Shown: positions 1 to 5,595, counted from the stretch's first letter. The stretch: 5,595 bases of DNA from Clostridiales bacterium (GCA_003535395.1 DOHE01000011.1:1-5595); one strand, 5' to 3'. Numbers and translations are program-made. The notes: generated by a model from the letters alone, not told the origin.

Positions 1-504
1 AAACTGTGCATGGGTTTTCGCACGGGGATTGCCCCGGATTCCCCCCGCTACCCGGCGCTGCTGGTTTTCAACAGTATTTTTGGAGACGGCGGGAGCCTGC
101 ATTCCAAGCTTTTTACCAATATCCGGGAAAAAGAAGCCCTGGCGTATTATATCTATTCCAAGCTGGACCGTTTCAACGGATTGATGCTGGTCAGCGGCGG
201 CATCGACCACAAAAACCGGGACAAGACCGTGGCAATGGTACAGGAGCAGCTTCAAGCAGTCTGCAGGGGCGAAGTAAGTGACTACGAGATCTCAGCCACC
301 CGGGACCGGCTGGACAGTTCGCTGGAGATGGTCAGCGACAGCCCCTTGTCCATGGTGGGTTTTGATTTGAACAAACGCCTGTCCGGACTGGATATGGATA
401 TAGAGGAACTGCGGCTCAAGGTTCGCCGGGTGACCCTGGAAGAGGTGCAGGAAGTGGCCCGGGGGATCCGCCTGGACCTGGTATATTTTCTTTGTTCAAA
501 ATAG
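1..504 (+). CDS. yfmF: M16 family peptidase-like protein, YfmF-type (C-terminal part; 5' end outside window)
   Basis: The reading frame is open from base 1 to TAG at 502-504, giving 167 residues of the C-terminal half of an M16 (pitrilysin/insulinase) protein. The stretch REKEALAYYIYSKLD, followed by a glycine-rich strand ending in GGID, is the typical 'SKLF.NIREK.(G/S)LAYY' block of the second M16 domain. It ends in a helix-rich region (EVSDYEISATRDRLDSSLEM) like family members. The neighbour at 565 is the matching YfmH-type protein, and in Firmicutes these two form a conserved pair that database naming links to 5-aminopentanol modification of elongation factor P in Bacillus. Members of this first type often lack the zinc site. 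Its N-terminal domain lies outside the window, so activity cannot be judged here. Family assignment is firm; the YfmF subtype rests on sequence feel and on the pair. The ATG at position 10 is internal, not a true start. Confidence 0.85.
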   Translation, partial: KLCMGFRTGIAPDSPRYPALLVFNSIFGDGGSLHSKLFTNIREKEALAYYIYSKLDRFNGLMLVSGGIDHKNRDKTVAMVQEQLQAVCRGEVSDYEISATRDRLDSSLEMVSDSPLSMVGFDLNKRLSGLDMDIEELRLKVRRVTLEEVQEVARGIRLDLVYFLCSK

Positions 505-506
505 AC

Positions 507-520
507 TCTGCTGCAGCAGA
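507..520. repeat. Perfect 14-bp palindrome between the two M16 genes
   Basis: TCTGCTGCAGCAGA is fully self-complementary and begins two bases after the stop codon of the first M16 gene. It has no loop and no following T-run, so it does not look like an intrinsic terminator. It could be a dimer-binding operator, a weak RNA fold or chance. Confidence 0.4.
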
Positions 521-564
521 ATCAAAATAATGTTTTCCCCAGAGAAAGGAGCAGGGATCCAGGG

Positions 565-1851
565 ATGAGTATGACGCAACGGATGGATTACGCAAGGATC
601 GGAGAAACCCTTTATTCCTATGAAAGCAGGAACGGGCTTAAGGTGCTTGTGGTCCCCAAACCCGGGTATGCCAGAAAATATGCCAATTATGCCACTAATT
701 TCGGTTCTGTGGATAATTATTATGAATTGGAAGGAGAGCCGGAGGCTGTCCTGCTTCCCGATGGGATCGCTCATTTTCTTGAACACAAGCTTTTTGAAGG
801 GGAGCAGGAAGACGTCATGCACCGCTTTGCCCGGATGGGTGCTTCCCCCAATGCATACACGAGCTTTTCCAAAACGGTTTACCTTTTCTCCTGCACCCGT
901 AATTTTGAGGACAGCCTGAAACTGCTGCTGGATTTTGTACAGCACCCCAATATGACGGAGGAAAGTGTCGAGAAGGAGAAGGGGATCATCCAGCAGGAGA
1001 TCGACATGTACGTGGACAACCCCGGCTGGAGCATTTATTTCGGGCTGCTTAAGGGATTGTATGCGGATCACCCGGTGCGCATCGAAATCGCCGGATCCCG
1101 GGAGAGTCTGGCCCGGATCAATCGGGATCTGCTTTATAAATGCCATGCCAACTTTTATAACCCGCTGAATATGATGATGGTGGCGGTGGGGGATTTCGAT
1201 CCCGATATGATTTTCCGCATCGTAGAGGAAGGGATCGATCCCGCTATCAAACCGGTACACGTAAAAAAGATTTCAAGGCCTTTCCTGCCCGGAGTTGCAG
1301 AGCCGCTGGTGCGCCGGAAAATGAAGGTTTCGGCGCCCATGTTCATGCTGGGTTTCAAGGAGATCCCTTCGGCGCAGGAAGGAATAGAGTTCCTGCGCAC
1401 CGAGATCGCGATGGACCTCATCCTGGACCTGCTGGCGGGAAGAAGCACTCCCTTTCACGAGGAGCTTTATTCCCGGGGTTTGATCAATGACACCTTTGAG
1501 TACGAATATACGGCAGAGCGGGATTTTGCTTTTACTCTATTTGGAAGTGAATCCCCCCGGCCTGAGGAAGCCGCGGACCGGATCATACAGGAATTGGAAA
1601 GGGTGCGCAGGCAGGGATTTGATGAAGCCGCCTTTGACCGGGTCCGGAAATCCGCGTTCGGCCAGTTTCTCCGAAGTTTCAACAGCGTGGATTCCATTGC
1701 CAGAAACCTGCTGCATACCGGGTTCAACCAGGCAGGTCTCCTTGACTACGCAGAGATTTATGATACAATCAGTCTTGATTTCTTATACAAAACAATGAGC
1801 AGCCGTTTTCAGCCGGGGAATTTTACCGTCTCCCTGGCAGAGCCTGTTTGA
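565..1851 (+). CDS. yfmH: M16 family zinc metallopeptidase, YfmH-type
   Basis: A 428-residue M16 peptidase, the usual length for the two-domain bacterial M16B form. The inverted zinc motif HxxEH is intact as H70-F-L-E73-H74 inside GIAHFLEHKLFEGE. A downstream acidic helix (EKGIIQQEIDMY, about 138-149) supplies the likely third metal ligand, probably E145. SPNAYTSFSKTVYLFS (about 94-109) is the conserved strand after the active-site helix. The second domain begins near residue 240; its block around 290-316 (GRSTPFHEELYSRGLINDTFEYEY) corresponds to the family's second-domain motif. There is no signal peptide, so it is likely cytoplasmic. The start at 565 is preceded by GAAAGGAG at 544-551, a somewhat long 13-base spacing; ATG 571 is an in-frame alternative. 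It lies 60 bp after the YfmF-like gene. In Bacillus the pair is associated with EF-P modification, but its substrate here is unknown. Confidence 0.9.
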   Translation: MSMTQRMDYARIGETLYSYESRNGLKVLVVPKPGYARKYANYATNFGSVDNYYELEGEPEAVLLPDGIAHFLEHKLFEGEQEDVMHRFARMGASPNAYTSFSKTVYLFSCTRNFEDSLKLLLDFVQHPNMTEESVEKEKGIIQQEIDMYVDNPGWSIYFGLLKGLYADHPVRIEIAGSRESLARINRDLLYKCHANFYNPLNMMMVAVGDFDPDMIFRIVEEGIDPAIKPVHVKKISRPFLPGVAEPLVRRKMKVSAPMFMLGFKEIPSAQEGIEFLRTEIAMDLILDLLAGRSTPFHEELYSRGLINDTFEYEYTAERDFAFTLFGSESPRPEEAADRIIQELERVRRQGFDEAAFDRVRKSAFGQFLRSFNSVDSIARNLLHTGFNQAGLLDYAEIYDTISLDFLYKTMSSRFQPGNFTVSLAEPV

Positions 1852-1906
1852 TGGCATTATCCGTCAACGGCGCCATATGCCTGGCATGTGATCAAAATAT
1901 GATTTC

Positions 1907-1912
1907 GGGGAG
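1907..1912 (+). promoter_or_regulatory. Ribosome binding site deciding the lgt start
   Basis: GGGGAG lies 8 bases before ATG 1921. An in-frame GTG at 1912 overlaps this site and would have no Shine-Dalgarno at a proper distance, so ATG 1921 is preferred. Confidence 0.7.
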
Positions 1913-1920
1913 TGGTCAGA

Positions 1921-2940
1921 ATGGATGTCGTAGGATTTCCAAAACTGGGATTGTCAATTCCCATCAATCCGGTCATTTTCTCGCTGGGCCCCTTTACCGT
2001 CCACTGGTATGGTGTTTTGATCTCCCTGGGATTTCTGCTGGCTGTGGTGTTCGGTTTGAAGTATGCGAAAAAACAGGGCATTGAACCGGATATCATCATC
2101 GATATGCTGCTGGTGAACGTACCGCTGGCTATCATCGGCGCCCGGCTTTATTACGTGGTTTTCAACCTGGATTATTATATCCGGAACCCATTGGACATCA
2201 TCCGGATCTGGGAAGGCGGACTGGCGATCTACGGTGCCGTCATCGTCGTTGTGATCACCGTTGTGCTCATGGCCCGGCGAAAAAACCTGAATGCCCTGGC
2301 GCTGTTTGACATTGCCATGCCCTATATCGCCATGGCACAGGGTATCGGCCGATGGGGAAATTTTGTGAATCAGGAGGCTTTCGGAGGGAATACGGATCTT
2401 CCCTGGGGCATGACGGGCAATGTCATCCGGGCCCAGCTGCTCACCATGTCTTCTGACAACCCGGCCATCGACCCCGAAATGCCGGTGCACCCCACCTTCC
2501 TGTATGAGTCGTTGTGGTGCGCCCTGATCTTCGCCTTCATGCTCTGGTACCGGAAGAGCAGAAAAAAGGTGGATGGGGAAGTTTTTGCGCTCTACTTCAT
2601 CCTGTACCCTTTGGGGAGGATGTTTATCGAGGGCTTGCGAACGGACAGCCTGATGCTGGGGAGCCTTCGGATATCCCAGGTGCTTTCCTTTGTGCTGGTG
2701 GCGGCTGCTTCCTTCCTGCTGCTTAAACTGCGCCAAAAGGGCCTGAAAGAAGAACAGGCACTGGAGACTGTGAGCGAATACAGCGGTCTGGTGGAGCAGA
2801 TCCGCCAGGCAGCCCCGGCAGACCAGGCAGACACGGCAGGCCAGGCAGACACGGCAGGCCAGGCAGACACGGCAGGCCAGGCAGACACGGCAGGCGGGAA
2901 TACCGAAGAAAAACATTCTGACGAGAAATCCGGGGATTGA
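1921..2940 (+). CDS. lgt: Prolipoprotein diacylglyceryl transferase, with repeat-containing C-terminal tail
   Basis: Lgt moves a diacylglyceryl group from phosphatidylglycerol to the lipobox cysteine of prolipoproteins, the first step of lipoprotein maturation, and sits in the cytoplasmic membrane. The 339-residue product has the diagnostic signature GIGRWGNFVNQEAFG (141-155), preceded by EGGLAIYGAVI (98-108), HPTFLYES (190-197) and GRMFIEGLRTD (232-242). N-terminal FTVHWYGVLISLGFLL (25-40) is the usual first membrane helix. About seven hydrophobic segments end near residue 269. Where E. coli Lgt has an essential histidine (H103, in a GGxxxHGG context), this protein has Y104; Firmicute homologues are, as I recall, variable here. 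Beyond the catalytic core is a hydrophilic tail of about 70 residues, including four QADTAG repeats and an acidic/lysine-rich end, making the protein longer than the usual 260-290. The gene runs straight into rodA, implying co-transcription. Confidence 0.95.
   Translation: MDVVGFPKLGLSIPINPVIFSLGPFTVHWYGVLISLGFLLAVVFGLKYAKKQGIEPDIIIDMLLVNVPLAIIGARLYYVVFNLDYYIRNPLDIIRIWEGGLAIYGAVIVVVITVVLMARRKNLNALALFDIAMPYIAMAQGIGRWGNFVNQEAFGGNTDLPWGMTGNVIRAQLLTMSSDNPAIDPEMPVHPTFLYESLWCALIFAFMLWYRKSRKKVDGEVFALYFILYPLGRMFIEGLRTDSLMLGSLRISQVLSFVLVAAASFLLLKLRQKGLKEEQALETVSEYSGLVEQIRQAAPADQADTAGQADTAGQADTAGQADTAGGNTEEKHSDEKSGD
2824..2895 (+). repeat. Four perfect tandem copies of an 18-bp repeat inside lgt
   Basis: The unit CAGGCAGACACGGCAGGC occurs at 2824-2841, 2842-2859, 2860-2877 and 2878-2895 without a mismatch. 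Being 18 bp long it keeps the frame and encodes QADTAG four times in the cytoplasmic-type tail of Lgt. A degenerate half unit (CCGGCAGAC, 2815-2823) precedes it. Identical copies, including third codon positions, point to recent slippage or unequal recombination. Confidence 0.95.
2932..2936 (+). promoter_or_regulatory. Ribosome binding site deciding the rodA start
   Basis: GGGGA at the very end of lgt lies 6 bases before GTG 2943. For the alternative TTG at 2937, which would overlap the lgt stop codon, it would be directly adjacent and unusable. GTG 2943 is therefore preferred. Confidence 0.5.
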
Positions 2941-2942
2941 CC

Positions 2943-4070
2943 GTGTATTTTATCGAAGGGACCCGGAGCAGGGGTTTTTTACGCGGATTTGATTTTTCCC
3001 TGCTGGCTGCAGTGCTGCTGATTACAGCATTCGGCCTGGTGGTTTTAAGCAGCGCAGTGAAATCACTGAATCCTGCAGGCTATCTGCTCAAACAGTTAAG
3101 CGGCATCGGAGTGGGTTTGACCCTTGCACTTTTACTGAGCTTTGTGGATTACCGGTACATCAAAAACATAGGATTCATCTTTTACTGGTGCACGATCGCC
3201 CTGCTGGTCATAGTGCTTTTCATCGGTTACGGGAGCGAACAGTGGGGGGCACGAAGCTGGATCGATCTGGGATTTATCAGTTTCCAGCCATCAGAATTTG
3301 CCAAAATCGGTTTTACCCTGGTGATGGCGGATTATCTGGCAGAAATGGCGGAAAAGGGGATCACTCTGGAACGGCTGGGTTTAACCGCTTTTTACGCATT
3401 ACTGCCCATGGGACTGATCCTTCTGCAGCCGGATGCCGGAACACTGATGGTCTATGCTTTCATGCTGGCATTTTTGATTTTTGTTGCCGGGATCCGCTAC
3501 AAATACATCCTTTACGGGGGATTGGCCTTTATGTGCCTTTCCCCGTTTTTATGGCTGTTCGTACTGGGGGACCATCAAAAGCAGCGGATCCTGTCATTCA
3601 TATTTCCCGGATCTGATCCGTCAAACTCCACCTATCAGGTAGACTGGGCGAAGATGGCCGTCGGCTCGGGCAAACTCACCGGGCAGGGCCTGTACAATGG
3701 AATATTGACACAGAACAACACAGTCCCCATCAAGGAGTCGGATTTCATCTTTTCGGTCATCGGTGAGGAAATGGGATTTATAGGAGCGTTGCTGTTGCTG
3801 GCGCTGGTTTTCTTTCTGCTGCTGAAATGCATCCGGATTGCCAGACATGCCTCGGATGCCTACGGCACTTTTGTTGCGACAGCGATTGCCGCTATGTTTG
3901 GGTTTCATTATATTGAAAATATCGGTATGAATATCGGGGTACTGCCGGTCACCGGCATCCCCATGCCTTTCGTGAGTTACGGGGGTACGGCCATGATATC
4001 CAACTTTATGGCCATCGGCCTTTTGTTGAGTATTTCCATGCGCCAGTCCCGCCAGCTCAAGTCCGGCTGA
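2943..4070 (+). CDS. rodA: SEDS-family peptidoglycan glycosyltransferase, RodA-type (FtsW/RodA/SpoVE family)
   Basis: SEDS proteins polymerise lipid II into glycan strands in the membrane, paired with a class B penicillin-binding protein. RodA serves cell elongation, FtsW division and SpoVE sporulation. The 375-residue product shows the family blocks in order: GARSWIDLGFISFQPSEFAK (102-121), QPDAGTLM (162-169), KESDFIFSVIGEEMGF (264-279) and GIPMPFVSYGGTAMISNF (338-355). D267 in the ESDF motif corresponds to the catalytic aspartate of the family. About ten hydrophobic segments are visible, with a long hydrophilic loop around 209-268 as expected. The RodA call over FtsW rests on location: FtsW or SpoVE normally sits inside the dcw cluster after mraY/murD, whereas this copy lies ahead of mraZ with lgt. 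The start is GTG 2943, two bases after the lgt stop; TTG 2937 would overlap that stop by four bases. Family is certain, subtype likely. Confidence 0.88.
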   Translation: MYFIEGTRSRGFLRGFDFSLLAAVLLITAFGLVVLSSAVKSLNPAGYLLKQLSGIGVGLTLALLLSFVDYRYIKNIGFIFYWCTIALLVIVLFIGYGSEQWGARSWIDLGFISFQPSEFAKIGFTLVMADYLAEMAEKGITLERLGLTAFYALLPMGLILLQPDAGTLMVYAFMLAFLIFVAGIRYKYILYGGLAFMCLSPFLWLFVLGDHQKQRILSFIFPGSDPSNSTYQVDWAKMAVGSGKLTGQGLYNGILTQNNTVPIKESDFIFSVIGEEMGFIGALLLLALVFFLLLKCIRIARHASDAYGTFVATAIAAMFGFHYIENIGMNIGVLPVTGIPMPFVSYGGTAMISNFMAIGLLLSISMRQSRQLKSG

Positions 4071-4136
4071 TTCAAAAAGGGCAAACCAGCCCGATCATAA
4101 CAGATCCGATTTCGGAGGCTGAATGCTTTTACCAGG

Positions 4137-4181
4137 CAGCAAAAAGCCACGAGGTGATTTTTTGCTGTGCAAATATTTTTT
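4137..4181 (+). terminator. Long hairpin, probable factor-independent terminator after rodA
   Basis: Bases 4137-4150 pair with 4154-4167 around a GAG triloop: 14 positions with twelve Watson-Crick pairs, one G-T and one C-A mismatch. The middle of the stem is A5 against T5, and a further T6 run follows at 4176-4181. It lies between the rodA stop and the mraZ promoter, where a terminator would be expected. The GC-poor stem and the 8-base gap before the last T-run make it non-standard, so some read-through is possible. Confidence 0.5.
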
Positions 4182-4193
4182 ATCAAGAAATAC

Positions 4194-4223
4194 TTGACAA
4201 TTCCAAAAAGACAGGATTAAAAT
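4194..4223 (+). promoter_or_regulatory. Sigma-A-type promoter of the mraZ-rsmH (dcw) operon
   Basis: The -35 element TTGACA (4194-4199) is a perfect consensus match. The -10 element TAAAAT (4218-4223) matches 5 of 6 bases with an 18-bp spacer. Transcription would start near 4229-4231, giving a leader of about 40 bases to ATG 4269. The 20 bases upstream of the -35 are strongly A/T-rich and could act as an UP element. The gap 4071-4268 otherwise holds only the terminator-like hairpin and the MraZ repeats. Confidence 0.75.
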
Positions 4224-4228
4224 GTAGC

Positions 4229-4257
4229 CAAGTGGAGCAAAGTGGAGTAAAGTGGTG
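4229..4257 (+). promoter_or_regulatory. MraZ operator: three direct repeats with a 10-bp period
   Basis: The boxes CAAGTGGAG (4229-4237), AAAGTGGAG (4239-4247) and AAAGTGGTG (4249-4257) repeat exactly every 10 bp, so they face the same side of the helix. MraZ is known to bind direct repeats just upstream of its own gene: TGGGN boxes with 5-base spacers in E. coli, and AAAGTGK boxes with 3-base spacers in Mollicutes. Both have the same 10-bp period. The boxes here match the Mollicute form closely. They run from the predicted transcription start into the ribosome binding site, so a bound MraZ would obstruct the promoter. This supports negative autoregulation of the operon. Confidence 0.85.
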
Positions 4258-4260
4258 GAG
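4254..4260 (+). promoter_or_regulatory. Ribosome binding site of mraZ, overlapping the last operator box
   Basis: GGTGGAG lies 8 bases before ATG 4269 and shares bases with the third MraZ box. An ATG at 4261 touches this site and is in another frame, so it is not the start. Confidence 0.75.
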
Positions 4261-4268
4261 ATGACAAA

Positions 4269-4703
4269 ATGGCATTATACCCGCACACCCTGGATCCCAA
4301 AGGCAGGGTGATCATCCCGTCAAAAATGAGGGATGACTTGGGGGGAGACAGGATCGTGATCACAAACGGCTTTGAAACATGCCTTTATGCTTACTCTGCC
4401 TCTGAATGGGAAAAGATCGAAGAAGCCATCTCCAATTTGCCTACCACATCGGAAAAAGTGCGTATGTTCGAGCGGTTCTTCATTGGTCCGGCAGAAGTGT
4501 GCGACATGGATGGCCAGGGACGTGTGCTGGTTCCCCAAAACCTCCGGGAATACGCGAAGTTTGAAAAACAAATATACGTGGTTGGGCTCAAGAGAAGACT
4601 GGAGATCTGGGACAAGGACCTTTGGGACTCCAATGCCCGAAACTCTGGTTTGGAGCCTCTCAAGATCGCGGAAGAGATGGCCGGACTGGGCCTTCGCTTC
4701 TGA
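4269..4703 (+). CDS. mraZ: MraZ, transcriptional regulator of the dcw cluster
   Basis: MraZ is a DNA-binding protein of the SpoVT/AbrB-like swapped-hairpin fold that forms a ring oligomer, binds repeats ahead of its own gene and tunes expression of the division and cell wall cluster. The 144-residue product has the expected two MraZ half-domains, each with a DxxGR motif: LDPKGRVIIPSKMR (8-21) and MDGQGRVLVPQNLR (80-93). KRRLEIWDKDLWD (108-120) is the usual segment after the second. The length is normal (about 140-150). The N-terminus, MALYPHTLDPKGR, is shorter than and unlike the common MFxGEYxHxLDxKGR form. Start ATG 4269 is supported by the site at 4254-4260. It is the first gene after a strong promoter and a repeat operator matching MraZ sites, and it overlaps rsmH, which is its standard partner. 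Confidence 0.95.
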   Translation: MALYPHTLDPKGRVIIPSKMRDDLGGDRIVITNGFETCLYAYSASEWEKIEEAISNLPTTSEKVRMFERFFIGPAEVCDMDGQGRVLVPQNLREYAKFEKQIYVVGLKRRLEIWDKDLWDSNARNSGLEPLKIAEEMAGLGLRF

Positions 4704-5595
4704 TGGAGATCCCGGTGAAACAGGAAGAGCCAGGCTTTTCACATATTCCTGTGATGCCCCGGGAGTGCCTTGAGGGCCTTGCCGTCAAACCGGATGGGAC
4801 CTATGTGGACTGTACCCTGGGTGGAGCGGGGCACTCCCTGCTGATTGCAGAAAGACTTGGGGCCGGGGGAACGCTGATCGGACTGGACAAGGACCCTGCC
4901 GCCATTGAAGCTTCCGGACCCCGGCTTCAGAAGCGATGCCGGGAGAGGGGGATACGGCTTATTATCCGGCATAGCGGTTTCGACCGGATCAAGGAGGTTT
5001 GCCAGTCCCTTGGTATTTTACGGGCCGACGGGATCCTCATGGACCTTGGGGTATCCTCACACCAGCTGGACGAAGCCTCCCGGGGATTCAGCTATATGGC
5101 AGACGCTCCCCTCGATATGCGGATGGACCCGGGATCCTCACCGGATGCACGGGAGATCATCAACAGCTGGCCAAGGGAAGCGCTGGAGAAAATCATCCGG
5201 GAATACGGAGAGGAGCGCTTCAGCGGCAGGATCGCAGCGGCCATCGTGGACAGACGGGGTAAGGCAGCCATCCGGACTACGCTGGAACTGGAGGGGATCA
5301 TCCGCGAGGCGATCCCGGCCCCTGCCAGAAGGAGCGGCCCTCATCCGGCGAAACGCACGTTTCAGGCGCTTCGTATTGCAGTGAACGACGAGCTGGGAGC
5401 TTTGCAAAGAACCATCGGTCCCTGCATCGAGCTGCTGAATCCGAATGGCCGGCTGGCGATCATGACCTTCCATTCCCTGGAGGATCGGATCGTGAAAAGA
5501 AGTTTTGAGAAAGCACTCAACCTCTGTACTTGTCCCCGGCAATTTCCAGTATGCATGTGCGGGGGCGGGAAACCGGACATTGAGATCATCACCCG
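4703..5595 (+). CDS. rsmH: 16S rRNA (cytosine-1402-N4)-methyltransferase RsmH (3' end outside window)
   Basis: RsmH (formerly MraW) uses S-adenosylmethionine to methylate N4 of C1402 in the decoding centre of 16S rRNA. The frame stays open to the window edge, showing 297 residues of a family usually about 310-320 long, so only a short C-terminal tail should be missing. Motifs in order: HIPVM (14-18), the SAM-binding loop VDCTLGGAGHS (35-45), GLDKD (60-64), ILMDLGVSSHQLDEASRGFSY (111-131, split by no gap), PLDMRMD (136-142), GPHPAKRTFQALRIAVNDEL (212-231), AIMTFHSLEDRIVK (252-265), and the cysteine cluster CTCPRQFPVCMCG (275-287). ATG 4703 shares its A with the mraZ TGA (TGATG), a coupling arrangement, but no Shine-Dalgarno lies in front of it. 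GTG 4715, with TGGAG 6 bases upstream (4704-4708), is a credible alternative giving a product 4 residues shorter. Confidence 0.95.
   Translation, partial: MEIPVKQEEPGFSHIPVMPRECLEGLAVKPDGTYVDCTLGGAGHSLLIAERLGAGGTLIGLDKDPAAIEASGPRLQKRCRERGIRLIIRHSGFDRIKEVCQSLGILRADGILMDLGVSSHQLDEASRGFSYMADAPLDMRMDPGSSPDAREIINSWPREALEKIIREYGEERFSGRIAAAIVDRRGKAAIRTTLELEGIIREAIPAPARRSGPHPAKRTFQALRIAVNDELGALQRTIGPCIELLNPNGRLAIMTFHSLEDRIVKRSFEKALNLCTCPRQFPVCMCGGGKPDIEIIT

Noticed and set aside
496..1260. A 254-codon open frame on the minus strand opposite the YfmH-type gene
   Set aside because: It mirrors the codon structure of a well-supported peptidase gene, has histidine- and isoleucine-rich composition typical of antisense frames, and has no recognisable domain.
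1851..1887. Repeated ATGGC/GCCAT and GGCAT/ATGCC words in the yfmH-lgt spacer
   Set aside because: They can form a small bulged hairpin around CCG-TCAA-CGG, but pairing is short and ambiguous, with no T-run and no promoter nearby. Not enough to call a regulatory element.
1912..1920. GTG 1912 as the start of lgt
   Set aside because: It overlaps the GGGGAG ribosome binding site that is correctly spaced for ATG 1921.
2824..2895. The 18-bp repeats as a CRISPR array
   Set aside because: The copies are directly adjacent with no spacers, in frame within lgt, so they are a coding tandem repeat.
1954..2916. A 320-codon open frame on the minus strand opposite lgt, with a repeated cysteine-rich CRVCLA pattern
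   Set aside because: It is antisense to a certain lgt gene. The striking cysteine repeat is only the reverse reading of the 18-bp repeat, and no ribosome binding site or family resemblance is visible.
4079..4121. Two short hairpins after rodA (GGGC 4079-4082 with GCCC 4089-4092; TCCG 4105-4108 with CGGA 4113-4116, flanked by CAG/CTG)
   Set aside because: Stems are only 4 bp (plus a few loose pairs) and lack a good T-run directly after them. The hairpin at 4137-4167 is the much better terminator candidate.
4320..4742. A 140-codon minus-strand open frame opposite mraZ
   Set aside because: Antisense to a clear MraZ coding region, with no supporting signal.
4905..5384. A 159-codon + strand open frame overlapping rsmH
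   Set aside because: The rsmH frame over the same bases contains all methyltransferase motifs. This frame gives arginine/serine/glycine-rich low-quality protein and is a shadow.

Overview
The window carries six protein-coding genes, all on the + strand, in an arrangement typical of a Firmicute of the class Clostridia (Lachnospiraceae-like). The pointers are the M16 peptidase pair YfmF/YfmH, the start of the dcw (division and cell wall) cluster as mraZ-rsmH, Gram-positive-type ribosome binding sites, and a base composition that looks slightly above 50% GC by eye. The taxonomic placement is an inference, not something the sequence proves. I see no mobile element, tRNA, rRNA or CRISPR array.

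Layout: (1) 1-504 is the C-terminal end of an M16-family zinc-peptidase homologue (YfmF-like), cut by the left edge. (2) 565-1851 is the second M16 member (YfmH-like), with an intact HxxEH site. (3) 1921-2940 is lgt, the prolipoprotein diacylglyceryl transferase. It carries an unusual hydrophilic tail built from four perfect 18-bp repeats. (4) 2943-4070 is a SEDS-family peptidoglycan polymerase, best called RodA, joined directly to lgt. (5) 4071-4268 is the only sizeable gap. It holds a long hairpin (probable terminator), an AT-rich stretch, a good sigma-A-type promoter and a row of 10-bp-phased repeats that look like the MraZ operator. (6) 4269-4703 is mraZ. (7) 4703 to the right edge is rsmH (mraW), overlapping mraZ by one base and truncated by the window end.

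Functionally, the window joins two transcription units concerned with the envelope. The left unit (M16 pair, lgt, rodA) covers lipoprotein lipidation and lateral-wall peptidoglycan polymerisation, with the M16 pair named for a link to EF-P modification in Bacillus. The right unit opens the dcw operon, where MraZ probably represses its own promoter through the repeats. All genes belong to known families and I found no clearly new system. The points most worth a second look are the layout of the MraZ operator, which runs into the ribosome binding site, and the repeat-built tail on Lgt.
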